64,000 bases of DNA, from NCBI GenBank assembly GCA_963511305.1, contig CAUPIJ010000003.1:59937-123936 (forward strand), read 5' to 3'. This document shows positions 44,707 to 52,777 of the stretch, piece by piece. This stretch comes from Propionimicrobium sp963511305 (GTDB lineage Bacteria > Actinomycetota > Actinomycetes > Propionibacteriales > Propionibacteriaceae). Every line of letters starts with the position of its first letter. The first letter of the stretch is position 1. The translations under genes were made by a program, and so were the position numbers. The notes beneath the pieces were generated by a model. That model was given only the letters and a program-made list of their open reading frames with translations. It searched no databases and was not told where the DNA came from.

Positions 44707-45117
44707 TTAGTGACCCATTTGGATACACGGGTCTGGGCGGGTGCAGTTCGCGGGCTGCTGGGTGCAAAGTCGTCGAGGGTAGTGCAAAACGGAGAGTAGT
44801 GGACTGTGGGTCTGCCATGTTGTTTATGGCTTGATGTTGAGATCGTTTCTTTTCACTGGGATTTCTTGACCAATTTCAGACCTGTTGATCGCTAATCGTG
44901 TTTTGAAGCGTATATACCGCTTGTCCCATTTTGACTGAATCTCCTCTTGAAGTTTTTCGGGGCGTCTACGGTGGCGAAGAGATGTGGTGTTGTGATTGTT
45001 CTTGGGCTGCTCTTCTTGGTGAACCGTTGGGGCGGAGTGCGCTACTAACAGGGTGAGAGTAGATGGGTTGCTGCGAGTGCGAACATGGTTGTAGAGAACG
45101 AAGAAGGGAGGTTTGAG
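44707..45117. other. Gene-free stretch before the sigma-factor gene
   Basis: About 410 bases. Several loosely similar gtgcaa-containing units lie near 44740-44790. There is no credible coding frame. The ECF sigma promoter is probably here, but no site stands out. Confidence 0.4.
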
Positions 45118-45681
45118 TTGCGAGCATCCAGCCGAGACTCTGAGTCTGATGAGAGTCTGTTGGCGCGGGTTGGCGAAGGGGATGAGCGCGCTTTGGCTGA
45201 GCTTCATGCACGTTATGGGTCTATCGTGTGGAGTTTCGTGCTCTCGAGGGTTGAGGATCGCGGGGTAGCAGAAGAGGTCAATGCTGATGTGTGGTTGGGG
45301 TGTTGGCGTTCCGCGCGCGCATTCCGGCACGGTAGTCGGGTGTTGACCTGGCTATTGGGTATCGCAAAGCGGCAAATATATATGCGGGTTCGGCGCAAGT
45401 GTTTGCCACAGGTTCCTTTAGATGAGGTTACCTGTGATATCGCTTCTGCTGATCCGAGTCCTGTTGATCTGGTTGTGTCTGTTGAAGAGACCGCTTTGCT
45501 GCTTGCTGCGTTGCAAGAGCTGCCTGATAACTTGGCTGAGATTGTGCGTTTAGCTTGGGTGTACGAGTTGTCTTACCCGGAGATTGCGCAGTTAGTGGGG
45601 GTTCCTGTCGGTACGGTCAAGAGTCGCGTGTTTCGTGCCAGAGGTTTGCTGATAGAGAGATTAAGGAGGGATGATGAGTGA
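45118..45681 (+). CDS. ECF-type RNA polymerase sigma factor
   Basis: A 187-residue group IV sigma factor. Region 2 (ALAELHARYGSIVWSFVLSR, EEVNADVWLGCWRSA) recognises the -10 element and region 4 (LPDNLAEIVRLAWVYELSY, PEIAQLVGVPVGTVKSRVF) the -35. I start it at the TTG with gggagg six bases upstream; an ATG at 45085 lacks a ribosome binding site. The stop overlaps the next gene, which is probably its membrane-bound regulator. It is an unusual cargo in a prophage. Confidence 0.88.
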   Translation: MRASSRDSESDESLLARVGEGDERALAELHARYGSIVWSFVLSRVEDRGVAEEVNADVWLGCWRSARAFRHGSRVLTWLLGIAKRQIYMRVRRKCLPQVPLDEVTCDIASADPSPVDLVVSVEETALLLAALQELPDNLAEIVRLAWVYELSYPEIAQLVGVPVGTVKSRVFRARGLLIERLRRDDE

Positions 45682-46468
45682 GCGTGTGTTGGGGGCAGCA
45701 GGTGATGACTCATTCCATGAAGTAGTGAGGCAGTGGGAGGCGAACCAGTCTGCGCCTCCTGATTTTGAGGCGGTATGGGGAAGGATCGAGGATGCTCCAT
45801 CACCGATGGCGGCTTCTCGATGGTCTATACAGCGCAGCCTTGGTCTGGCTCCGATTTTGATGTGGGCACAGCTACGCGTGGCTCCCTGGCTAATACTCCC
45901 TGTCGCTTTGATAACCATGACGCTCGCCGTGCTTGCGGGTCGTTTCTTAGGGATAACTCAGAGCGTATCAACCGCGAATTTCGGGTTTTCTTCAATAATA
46001 CTGGCTGGAATCGTTGTGACTGTGACGATGGCGTTCTCTTCAAGCGCGCCCGATTCGATAGCACTGAGCATGCCTGTGGGACCACAAACGGTTGTATTTG
46101 CGCGAGTGAGCGTAGTGCTCATACTCGACATCGCTTGTGGTTTGGCGGCGTCCAGTTGTTTGCTAGCTCAGGGATATACAAGTAGCTGGCTAGATATCGT
46201 AACGAGTTGGCTTATTCCGCTAGCGTTCATTGCTGGCGCCACAACGGTCATAACCATTTGGGTAGCGCCAGGGGCAGGCATCGTCGTTGGGTTACTCCTC
46301 GTACCTTTAGCTGCCCCAGCCTCAGAGATGGTCTTCATTTTTGGACTATCTGGTGTTCTTCGAGATGCCCTGCCACCTGTCGGCTTGGTCGGGATAGGTG
46401 TTGTGCTCTTAGCTTTAGCTATCGGATCGTCACGAAGAGCGGCCGTTAGCAGATTAGGTGAAGCGTGA
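45674..46468 (+). CDS. Membrane protein coupled to the sigma factor (putative anti-sigma)
   Basis: A protein of about 264 residues: a cytosolic N-terminus of 60 residues (FHEVVRQWEANQSAPPDFEAV, where anti-sigma proteins bind sigma) followed by six hydrophobic helices. There is no zinc HxxxCxxC motif, so it is not a classical ZAS factor. Overlap with the sigma gene and an aaggaggg ribosome binding site support co-expression; ATG codons at 45671 and 45674 are both possible. The anti-sigma role is inferred from position. It could equally be the first transporter subunit. Confidence 0.65.
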   Translation: MSERVLGAAGDDSFHEVVRQWEANQSAPPDFEAVWGRIEDAPSPMAASRWSIQRSLGLAPILMWAQLRVAPWLILPVALITMTLAVLAGRFLGITQSVSTANFGFSSIILAGIVVTVTMAFSSSAPDSIALSMPVGPQTVVFARVSVVLILDIACGLAASSCLLAQGYTSSWLDIVTSWLIPLAFIAGATTVITIWVAPGAGIVVGLLLVPLAAPASEMVFIFGLSGVLRDALPPVGLVGIGVVLLALAIGSSRRAAVSRLGEA

Positions 46469-46535
46469 ACCGATTCTGTGGACGACGCTACTAACCCTAC
46501 AGAAACGAATCATTATGAGTTGTAGGGAGTGTGAA

Positions 46536-47162
46536 ATGAACATCCACGCAATCCGAACACAGAGTAATCGTGTCGGATCGATGGTTCTTGTCACACCTTC
46601 GCTTCTGGGAGTTGGGATTGCAGCATTCGGTTGGGGGCTAGCACATACCTGGCCCGCTACTAGAGTAGCGACTTTAGTGTACGGACTAGCGCAAATATAC
46701 GTGCTCTGCGCGTCTCTTTGCGCTACTGTGGCGCTCACGGGGGATCGACTAGTTGAGCTGCAAGAATCCACTCCGATGGGTTTCCGCAGCGTCCAAACGA
46801 TCCGTTTTGGTCTAGTTCTATTGTCAACCTTCGTTGGTTGCTTTTTGATGTATGCCCCATTACATGTATTGCATCTGTGGCCTGGCGATGATGGCTGGCT
46901 CTCAGTACTACGTCCCGGGGGAGCTGCTCTGATGGTGATGATGACCGCGATCTTGGTAGCTACATTCACAGGTCTTGCTCCCGCTGTAACGGTAGCCACT
47001 GTGGCGGCGTGGGTTTTTCTTACAATGCTGTGGGATCCATACGTAGTTCCCTTGTACCTGCAACGTGGCATCCCATTCGTCATATCGATGATGTTCTTCC
47101 TAACCGCGTGGCGGCGCTTGGCCGACAGCGAGCGCAATATTACGAGGAATGAAGTCTCATGA
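46536..47162 (+). CDS. Multi-pass membrane protein of the ABC cassette
   Basis: A 208-residue protein with six hydrophobic segments and no recognised motif. I start it at ATG 46536 behind agggag; a longer frame from 46458 is less likely. It overlaps the next permease-like gene by four bases (ATGA). Together the two probably form the membrane part of the ABC exporter whose ATPase lies downstream. Confidence 0.65.
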   Translation: MNIHAIRTQSNRVGSMVLVTPSLLGVGIAAFGWGLAHTWPATRVATLVYGLAQIYVLCASLCATVALTGDRLVELQESTPMGFRSVQTIRFGLVLLSTFVGCFLMYAPLHVLHLWPGDDGWLSVLRPGGAALMVMMTAILVATFTGLAPAVTVATVAAWVFLTMLWDPYVVPLYLQRGIPFVISMMFFLTAWRRLADSERNITRNEVS

Positions 47163-47923
47163 ATCTATTAGTAATGGCTCGCGCACACCTGAGGATGGTG
47201 GCCCGCCAGAAGGCTCTGTGGTTCAGCGCTATCCCGCTGATTCTATTCGCTTGGCTGCTGGCAGTAATCTCGCCGAAACAGCCGGGAACCGGTGGAGTTG
47301 AAGACTTGGCATTTACCGGGCAGATGGTTGCAATGTTTTCAGGTCTGGCCTACTCGACTGCCTTCACCGACTATTTCACCAAGTCCTCGGCTTTAGGCAT
47401 GGATGAACTTGAGTATTCAACACCCGTATCCGCTCTAAAGCGACGCGCAGCACAACTGATTGGTACGCTTGGGGTGATTCTGCTCCCCTCAATAGTGGTT
47501 ATTGTCTGTACCTCGCTCAAACAGTCTTTCAGCGGTCATCCTTGGGCGCTGGTAGCCGGATTGACTGTCATCGTGACGATCATCATGCCCTCTGCGTTAA
47601 TCGCGATGTCACTGTCAGCCTTGGCAGGAACGCTACTGCCTCGTGTGGTCGGACGCGTCGCGGGAGTACTGGTTTGGCTATTTCTCCTCTTTTCAACCCC
47701 GCTTATCCCACTCCCCACCCCGAATGGAACTATTTTCGCTATCAACGGTGATGTAGTTGCCAGTGGCTTTTTTGGCAACCACCCGTTCTACCGACCCGCG
47801 GGTCCGTTAACTAATCACGGCACGGCATGGGAAGCTACCTTTTCCTTGGTTTTCCAACTGGTCCTCGTCTTTATTGTGCTTGTTTTCTGTTCCGCGCTAA
47901 CGGGACGCGCCCGAAAACGTTGA
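47159..47923 (+). CDS. ABC-2-like permease
   Basis: A 254-residue protein with six hydrophobic helices and an amphipathic N-terminus (NLLVMARAHLRMVARQKALW) typical of ABC-2 permeases. An acidic loop (DELEYSTPVSALKRRAAQL) after helix 2 resembles the coupling region that meets the ATPase. It overlaps the preceding gene and sits 11 bases before the ATPase. The exported substrate is unknown. Confidence 0.72.
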   Translation: MNLLVMARAHLRMVARQKALWFSAIPLILFAWLLAVISPKQPGTGGVEDLAFTGQMVAMFSGLAYSTAFTDYFTKSSALGMDELEYSTPVSALKRRAAQLIGTLGVILLPSIVVIVCTSLKQSFSGHPWALVAGLTVIVTIIMPSALIAMSLSALAGTLLPRVVGRVAGVLVWLFLLFSTPLIPLPTPNGTIFAINGDVVASGFFGNHPFYRPAGPLTNHGTAWEATFSLVFQLVLVFIVLVFCSALTGRARKR

Positions 47924-47934
47924 AAGGAAAAACC

Positions 47935-48807
47935 ATGTTCATTTCTATCGACCATCTTGGCAAAGACTTCCGTAAGAAACCCGGCGCGCTTGATGATGTG
48001 ACTCTCGATTTACCTCAAGGGATGATCGGGCTACTGGGTTCCAATGGTGCGGGCAAGACAACACTAATGCGTATTCTGTGTGGCATCATCAAGCCCACCC
48101 GAGGCAGGGTGTTAGTGGACGGGCATGATCTCTCAGACGCAAGAACTCGCAGAGCATTAAAAAAGTCACTGGGCTATCTCCCACAAGACGTTGAGCCCTA
48201 TCCGAATCTTACCCCTTTGGAATTCCTCGACTATGTCGGTGTACTCAAAGGAATCGACAGCGCACGAGAACGTAAACAGCAGGCTAGTAATCTCGTAACT
48301 CGCGTCGGACTCGACAATGCGAGGAACAGAAAAATCGGCGGATTCTCCGGTGGCATGCGTCGACGCGTAGGGATCGCTCAAGCGTTGATGGGCCAACCAT
48401 CACTACTCATTGTCGATGAGCCTACAGCCGGGTTAGATCCCGAGGAACGCATGAGGTTTCGCACCCTGCTCGCCAGCCTAGGTAAAGAACGCACCGTAAT
48501 CCTGTCCACTCACATTCTCGATGACGTCGCACAAACCTGTCCCTACGTGTTTGTGCTTCGTGAGGGTCGTCTGCGCTACGACGGCCCCACAGACGGGCTA
48601 GTAGATACCGCTCGAGGACGCACATGGCTCACTACTACCCCTAGCGGAGAGCCACCATCGAACGCCACAGTGGTTAACGCAACCGCCACCACAGCGGGCA
48701 CTCAATATCGAATCGTCACCGACAACCCACCCGAAGACGCGATCCCCATTGCCCCCAACCTCGAAGACGGTTATATGGCCCTCGCGATTCAAGACCAGCA
48801 GTTTTAA
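47935..48807 (+). CDS. ABC transporter ATP-binding protein
   Basis: A 290-residue ATPase: Walker A GSNGAGKTT, signature FSGGMRRRVG, Walker B LLIVDEPTAGLDPEE, switch His in LSTHILDDV. The C-terminal 70 residues resemble those of antibiotic- or bacteriocin-type exporters (CcmA/YhaQ class). The ATG has a clear gaaaggaaaa ribosome binding site, excluding the longer reading. It is the fifth gene of the sigma-led operon. Confidence 0.92.
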   Translation: MFISIDHLGKDFRKKPGALDDVTLDLPQGMIGLLGSNGAGKTTLMRILCGIIKPTRGRVLVDGHDLSDARTRRALKKSLGYLPQDVEPYPNLTPLEFLDYVGVLKGIDSARERKQQASNLVTRVGLDNARNRKIGGFSGGMRRRVGIAQALMGQPSLLIVDEPTAGLDPEERMRFRTLLASLGKERTVILSTHILDDVAQTCPYVFVLREGRLRYDGPTDGLVDTARGRTWLTTTPSGEPPSNATVVNATATTAGTQYRIVTDNPPEDAIPIAPNLEDGYMALAIQDQQF

Positions 48808-48816
48808 GGAGAACCA

Positions 48817-49206
48817 ATGAACATCCAATGCTCACTCATTCGTAAAACCGTTTGCATTCCCGCAATAATGCTCCTCGGCTTAGGGCTTAGCGGATGCGGA
48901 TTACTCCACCCCCACGACTATCCCACCAGCGGCCCCACAAAAACCGCAACCAGCAACCCCCAAGAGGTAAAAGCCGACGATTTCGGTCACTCATGGAACC
49001 TCACCGTCGATCACGGAACCATCAGCTGCGAAGAAAACTCTAAAGGTGATCCCATCTTGCGGTTCACCTCGCCTGACGGTACTGTCTACGCACTTAACTC
49101 CCTAGACGAAAACTCTGATCTACCGTCCATCGAGAAAATTGCCAACGGATCCGTCGGCACTCTGCGCGCATTCGCATTCTCAGTATGCGACGCAAAACAT
49201 AAATAA
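48817..49206 (+). CDS. Secreted lipoprotein, DUF2511-like
   Basis: A 129-residue lipoprotein. The signal peptide ends with lipobox LSGC (Cys27). The mature part (WNLTVDHGTISCEENS, GTVYALNSLDENS) resembles the DUF2511/YebY fold with two cysteines that may pair. It follows the ATPase by nine bases with an aaggaga ribosome binding site, so it is the last cistron of the module and could be a substrate-binding or immunity protein. Confidence 0.7.
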   Translation: MNIQCSLIRKTVCIPAIMLLGLGLSGCGLLHPHDYPTSGPTKTATSNPQEVKADDFGHSWNLTVDHGTISCEENSKGDPILRFTSPDGTVYALNSLDENSDLPSIEKIANGSVGTLRAFAFSVCDAKHK

Positions 49207-49276
49207 AACATCATCTCATCAGCGCAAAACCTTTTAGTCTCCCGCCCTAGTGACTTACCAGAAGCTGGCATCAACT

Positions 49277-49423
49277 TCATTCTCCGGCAAAGAGCCAGGT
49301 GTCTGTGCCATCTCTAAAGTGGATGTCGATGGCGCCGCCGGTATGGATGGTGGCGTGGTCGATGAGGACGTTCCATGCGTCGTGGGTGAGGGAAATTTTT
49401 AGCCTGTTCGTGCATGAGCGCGC
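49277..49423 (-). pseudogene. C-terminal remnant of a serine recombinase (minus strand)
   Basis: The frame reads TNRLKISLTHDAWNVLIDHA then TGGAIDIHFRDGTDTWLF and stops. The pattern W-x-x-L-V/I-D-H-x-x-V/I-x(4)-I-x-I-x-F-R-D-G is the C-terminal end of large serine recombinases, as in the gene at 40361 (LWHTLVDHAEVDADDTITFT). Nothing upstream continues it. Confidence 0.6.
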
Positions 49424-49515
49424 GGACGGGCTTTTCTCATGCCCAGAAATCGTGGCAGCAGCGAAGTGATAGTGCTCGGGGAGCGTTTCCGCAGGTCAGA
49501 GCCAACGCGCTATAC

Positions 49516-49570
49516 ACTCGCTAACGCAAGCGATTTTCTTGACCCCCTTGGGGCATACTCGCTAACGCAA
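49516..49570. repeat. Short direct repeat
   Basis: The 14-base sequence actcgctaacgcaa occurs at 49516-49529 and again at 49557-49570, 41 bases apart. It lies in a junction region between element remnants. Confidence 0.7.
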
Positions 49571-49600
49571 AAGGGTACTTATCAAATCAGACGTCTAAGT

Positions 49601-49649
49601 GGATCCGGCTATGGAGGCGGGGCATTCGGTTGCGGAAAAGTCGCGGTGT
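49601..49649 (-). repeat. 49-base exact copy of an internal endolysin segment
   Basis: Identical to 51407-51455 inside the endolysin gene, coding HRDFSATECPASIAGS on the minus strand. Flanks on both sides differ. The exact match points to a recent copy or gene-conversion event. Confidence 0.9.
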
Positions 49650-49720
49650 TTGACTCTCCGGTGGGTAGAGACAAGGCAATTACGATCACTTTCCTGGACG
49701 GCACGAAGATACGGGCATAA
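49649..49720 (+). pseudogene. C-terminal remnant of a serine recombinase (plus strand)
   Basis: The frame ends GRDKAITITFLDGTKIRA and stop, the C-terminal beta strand pair of a serine recombinase, here joined directly to the 49-base endolysin copy. It immediately precedes the low-GC PadR island and may be the end of the element that brought it. Confidence 0.5.
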
Positions 49721-49795
49721 CAGAATACAAATGTTCAAGGCACTCGGCTACGGTCGGGTGTTTTTTGTTATGCAGATGATACTATTTAGAACGTT

Positions 49796-49818
49796 TATAC
49801 TGTGTAGTACACTATACT
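49796..49818 (+). promoter_or_regulatory. PadR promoter/operator
   Basis: The perfect palindrome gtgtagtacac (49802-49812) lies between two tatact hexamers (49796 and 49813), matching the usual spacing of a PadR-type operator over its own -10 region. A repressed, inducible promoter is likely. Confidence 0.5.
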
Positions 49819-49864
49819 TGTCAAGGCGCAGTAGCACTGTATTTGACGAAAGGTGATGGAGTTG

Positions 49865-50197
49865 ATGAATGAAGAATGGATTTCGCAAATTAAAAGAGGA
49901 ACACTTGAATATGCCATTCTTCTCCTGATCAAAGATGGGGATAGATACGGATATGACTTGATACAAACATTAGATAATTACCCTATGCTTAAAACAAAAG
50001 AAAACACGGTTTATCCATTGCTACGACGATTATTAAAGAATGGATATCTTGAATCGTATTGGCAGAACACGGATGACGGTGTGCCACCGAGAAAGTATTA
50101 TCGAATAACTGAATCAGGATGTTCCTATCTTGATGAGTTGAACAGTGACTGGAAGACACTGATGAAAGATATTTCTAAGCTAAGGAAAGAATTATAA
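49865..50197 (+). CDS. PadR-family transcriptional regulator
   Basis: A 110-residue winged-helix repressor. ISQIKRGTLEYAILLLIKDG, DRYGYDLIQTL and ENTVYPLLRRLLKNGYLESY are the PadR signature, followed by the PRKYYRITESG wing. Base composition is much more AT-rich than the surroundings and codon use is Firmicute-like, so it is a recent import. I start it at ATG 49865 behind aaaggtgat; an ATG at 49856 is possible. DUF1700 follows after two bases. Confidence 0.9.
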   Translation: MNEEWISQIKRGTLEYAILLLIKDGDRYGYDLIQTLDNYPMLKTKENTVYPLLRRLLKNGYLESYWQNTDDGVPPRKYYRITESGCSYLDELNSDWKTLMKDISKLRKEL

Positions 50198-50199
50198 AA

Positions 50200-50793
50200 A
50201 TGGGAAACAAGTCAAACAATATTGCATTAGAGAAATATTTGTCGCAGGTAGACAAACATTTAAAATATATGCCCGCTTTCGAAAAGACTGACATTTTAAG
50301 TGAACTCAAGAGTTCATTTTATGAGCGCATGGAACAGGGGCAGACAGAAAACGATATTATTGCGGAAATGGGACCGGCAAAGGACTTCGCATTAAGCTAC
50401 CTTGGCAAGGCTATTGTCGAGAATAAAAATTTTTCATTCAGACATTTTATGATGGCTTTAGGATTCTACTCTTTTGCTTCATTAGCGTGGGTTTCGCTGA
50501 TTCCAACATTAGCTATATTTTCGGTTTCGTTCTTCTTTTCGTGTGGCGTCAGCGTTCTTGCCGGAGCAATGGGATTGCTTAAAGGCTTCCTGCATTTTCC
50601 GCTTATTGATAAGATGCAATTTGTTTTTTTCATGTACGAATTAAAAGGGATTCCTGCTCTTTTGGTAGGATTGTTATTGGCGGTTGTTTTCTTTTTCTTA
50701 GGAATTCTATGCTGGAAAGGAACTGTAGGAATGATTCGCCTTTTGCAGTCAACGAAATGGAAATTGGATAGTGATGTAAGGAGCGAAGCGTGA
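50200..50793 (+). CDS. DUF1700 membrane protein
   Basis: A 197-residue partner of PadR. The soluble N-terminus (LEKYLSQVDKHLKYMP, DILSELKSSFYERMEQG) is the DUF1700/HAAS-like helical domain that senses or binds the regulator; three to four hydrophobic helices follow. PadR-DUF1700 pairs usually control envelope or resistance genes. It is AT-rich like padR. The stop overlaps the GTG of the broken hydrolase gene, so a three-gene operon was imported. Confidence 0.85.
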   Translation: MGNKSNNIALEKYLSQVDKHLKYMPAFEKTDILSELKSSFYERMEQGQTENDIIAEMGPAKDFALSYLGKAIVENKNFSFRHFMMALGFYSFASLAWVSLIPTLAIFSVSFFFSCGVSVLAGAMGLLKGFLHFPLIDKMQFVFFMYELKGIPALLVGLLLAVVFFFLGILCWKGTVGMIRLLQSTKWKLDSDVRSEA

Positions 50794-50921
50794 CAGTACT
50801 GTTTTTACACGGCCTTGGATAAAATAAAGAATCATGGTGGCAAACATTAGATTATCGTGAGTGCAACAATGTGGTGTGCCCGGATTTGATACCAGCAGAT
50901 GGAGGCGAACCGGACGGGTAG
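50790..50921 (+). pseudogene. Alpha/beta-hydrolase gene fragment with a premature stop
   Basis: Begins MTVLFLHGLG then TAA, then continues NKESWWQTLDYRECNNVVCP, the oxyanion-hole start of an alpha/beta hydrolase (a CAA to TAA change would explain the stop). The catalytic part is missing; a second stop comes after 44 codons. It was the third gene of the imported PadR operon. Confidence 0.7.
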
Positions 50922-50925
50922 AAAG

Positions 50926-50976
50926 CAAAAAGAGCCACCCCAGCAAGACGGTGAGGTCTCGCCAGAGCGGCTCTTA
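50926..50976 (-). terminator. Terminator of the lysis genes
   Basis: On the minus strand agagcc and ggctct pair around a partly self-complementary loop and lead into tttttg, 35 bases past the endolysin stop. Confidence 0.75.
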
Positions 50977-51010
50977 GTCAATGCGATATTCAGTTGTTGT
51001 CCTCGGCTGG

Positions 51011-51859
51011 TTAGCCAAGGATTTGGTTGACTCGGTTTTGTACTTGTTGGTAGCTGTAGCCAGCATTGATGAGGCGGTTGTAGCGTTCTTGCCCGTTACC
51101 CCAATCCCCACGAATCACCTCACGCGCCAGGGTCTCGATGGACTTGCCCGCAGGTTTGGATTTGAGCCCGAGCATTTCGTTGACGCGGGCTTGCACGGCG
51201 TCGTAGTCGAACCCAGCCGCGGTGAGTCGCTGATGGCGGTCATTGCCGTTACCCCACGAACCATTGATGACTTCACGTGCGAGAGTGTCGATGCTCTTAC
51301 AGCCAGTAGGCGCAGGCTTCGAGGCAGGTGCTGGCGTAGCGGATACTTTGCTGGAGGTCATTTGGTCATACCAGTAGCAGACTTTGGCCATGTAAGCGGC
51401 GTGTTGGGATCCGGCTATGGAGGCGGGGCATTCGGTTGCGGAAAAGTCGCGGTGTCCGAATATGTTTTTGCCCCAACCGGGTCGGCCGAGCTTGTAGTAG
51501 TGGCACAGGGCGGCGACCAGGTGTGCCCCGTTTTCTAGGCAGGCATCGGAGATACGGTAGGGGTGGGTGGATGCGTCTGCGTGTTCGATTCCAATCGAGG
51601 TGGTGTTGGCTACCCAATTTCCCGCGTGCCAGGCAGTGTCCCGATCCCAGACGAGTTGTCCGATGCGGCCGCTGGTTTCTACTTGGTAGTGCGCGGAGGC
51701 GGGTCGGGTTTGCCATACGTTCCAGCATCCTTGTATGGAAAGGTTGCCATCGTTGTGGTGCAGGATTATTTTGTTGATGGATCGGCCTTGTCTGCCTTTG
51801 GCGAAGTGTTTGTTCATCAGCAGGTTCAGGTCAGCTTCTAGAGTGTTCCAGTTCTTCAT
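51011..51859 (-). CDS. Phage endolysin: N-acetylmuramoyl-L-alanine amidase with two CW_7 repeats
   Basis: Cuts the amide bond between muramic acid and the stem peptide at the end of phage growth. Residues 1-150 are an Amidase_2/PGRP domain with zinc ligands in IILHHND, AWHAGN and FGHRDFSATECP. A Ser/Ala/Pro linker leads to two CW_7 (Cpl-7) wall-binding repeats (LAREVINGSWGNGNDRH and LAREVIRGDWGNGQERY). 282 residues, no signal peptide, so release depends on holin. A 49-base segment is duplicated exactly at 49601. Confidence 0.93.
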   Translation of the reverse strand: MKNWNTLEADLNLLMNKHFAKGRQGRSINKIILHHNDGNLSIQGCWNVWQTRPASAHYQVETSGRIGQLVWDRDTAWHAGNWVANTTSIGIEHADASTHPYRISDACLENGAHLVAALCHYYKLGRPGWGKNIFGHRDFSATECPASIAGSQHAAYMAKVCYWYDQMTSSKVSATPAPASKPAPTGCKSIDTLAREVINGSWGNGNDRHQRLTAAGFDYDAVQARVNEMLGLKSKPAGKSIETLAREVIRGDWGNGQERYNRLINAGYSYQQVQNRVNQILG

Positions 51860-51886
51860 TTTGGGTTCTCCGTTTTTTTGGTTGGT

Positions 51887-52045
51887 TTAGCCGGTGGCCA
51901 AGATAAAAAATGCGATCAGGTAGATAAGCGGGGTTAATATCCATGAAAGGAATAAGGCGAAAAGGAGCCAGATCCCTGCGGTAAAGGCCACTAAAGCTGC
52001 GATGAGTGCGAGTGTTTTAGCCAGTGTTGCCAGTCGGGTTTTCAT
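51887..52045 (-). CDS. Small membrane protein of the lysis cassette (holin-like)
   Basis: A 52-residue protein with two closely spaced hydrophobic helices (LALIAALVAFTAGIWLLFAL and WILTPLIYLIAFFILA) and a basic N-terminus. The ATG overlaps the holin stop (ATGA), and the endolysin follows 27 bases later. The position suggests a second holin or antiholin. No family match is claimed. Confidence 0.65.
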   Translation of the reverse strand: MKTRLATLAKTLALIAALVAFTAGIWLLFALFLSWILTPLIYLIAFFILATG

Positions 52046-52605
52046 GATTGCTCCGACTTTTCGGGGCTGGCGTGACGTGGCCGGTAGCCTGATCTGGTGG
52101 TGCCCGGGAAAGGTTCGGGTATCGCATAGTCCACGCCCAACGTGTCAGTTGCTAGATCGCTAGACCCGCTGCCGGCACTATCAGCATTGTTTGGCTGCGC
52201 CTCGCCGCGTTGTTTGATCACATCCAACGCCCGGCGCAAACCATTAGGGATCGGCAGACCTAAGAGGCCGGCATTTTCTAAAATGGAGATGCCCTCGTTG
52301 GATAGATAGAAGAAGATCGTGGCGGTTCTCAAGACTCCGGGTGTGCCAAGAACATGCACGTCCAATAAGTGTGCGAGGCCGATGAGCGTGAAGATGAGGA
52401 TTTTGCGGGCGATACCTCTAAACCCAACCGAGGAGCTGAGTCGGTGGGCGTTTATTGCTGCTAGCACGCCAGTGAGATAGTCGATGATGGTGAACGCCAC
52501 TATTGCGTATAGCAGGGAGTCTGCTCCGCCCAGGAAGACTCCTAGCCAGGCACCCGTTGCAGTAAAGATTGCTTGGATAGTTGCCCAGATGACTTTGATG
52601 TTCAT
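52042..52605 (-). CDS. Phage holin
   Basis: A 187-residue protein with three to four hydrophobic helices (AIFTATGAWLGVFLGGADSL, AIVAFTIIDYLTGVLAAINA) matching the phage_holin_4 (Cp-1/TcdE) pattern, and a polar C-terminal tail of 60 residues. I start at ATG 52605 (MNIKVIW); a longer frame extends into the terminator hairpins and is rejected. It forms a lysis cassette with the two downstream genes. Confidence 0.85.
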   Translation of the reverse strand: MNIKVIWATIQAIFTATGAWLGVFLGGADSLLYAIVAFTIIDYLTGVLAAINAHRLSSSVGFRGIARKILIFTLIGLAHLLDVHVLGTPGVLRTATIFFYLSNEGISILENAGLLGLPIPNGLRRALDVIKQRGEAQPNNADSAGSGSSDLATDTLGVDYAIPEPFPGTTRSGYRPRHASPEKSEQS

Positions 52606-52646
52606 GACGCAAGCAAGTCCTTTCAAAATAAATTTAGGGAAACAAA

Positions 52647-52718
52647 AACACCCACCGGCCCTTAAACGGGATATGCGGTGGGTGTTAAAGAAAATGCCCA
52701 CCAATAAATTGGCGGGCA
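52647..52718 (-). terminator. Paired hairpins between tail and lysis genes
   Basis: The first is an 11-base perfect stem, aacacccaccg with cggtgggtgtt, followed on the minus strand by ttttt. A second hairpin (tgcccacc/ggcgggca, one wobble) lies at 52695-52718. Together they probably separate structural and lysis transcripts, with partial read-through. Confidence 0.8.
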
Positions 52719-52777
52719 CAAATGGAAACGGCAGGTCTTTTTCAGGCTGCGAATGTTTTTAGGAACCTTTTGGGGTG

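Noticed and set aside
44824..45330. 168-codon minus-strand frame opposite the sigma-factor gene
   Set aside because: No domain, no ribosome binding site and overlap with a well-supported ECF sigma factor.
49439..49720. 93-codon plus-strand frame as a gene
   Set aside because: It runs through the antisense of an endolysin copy and a recombinase tail; it is a junction artefact.
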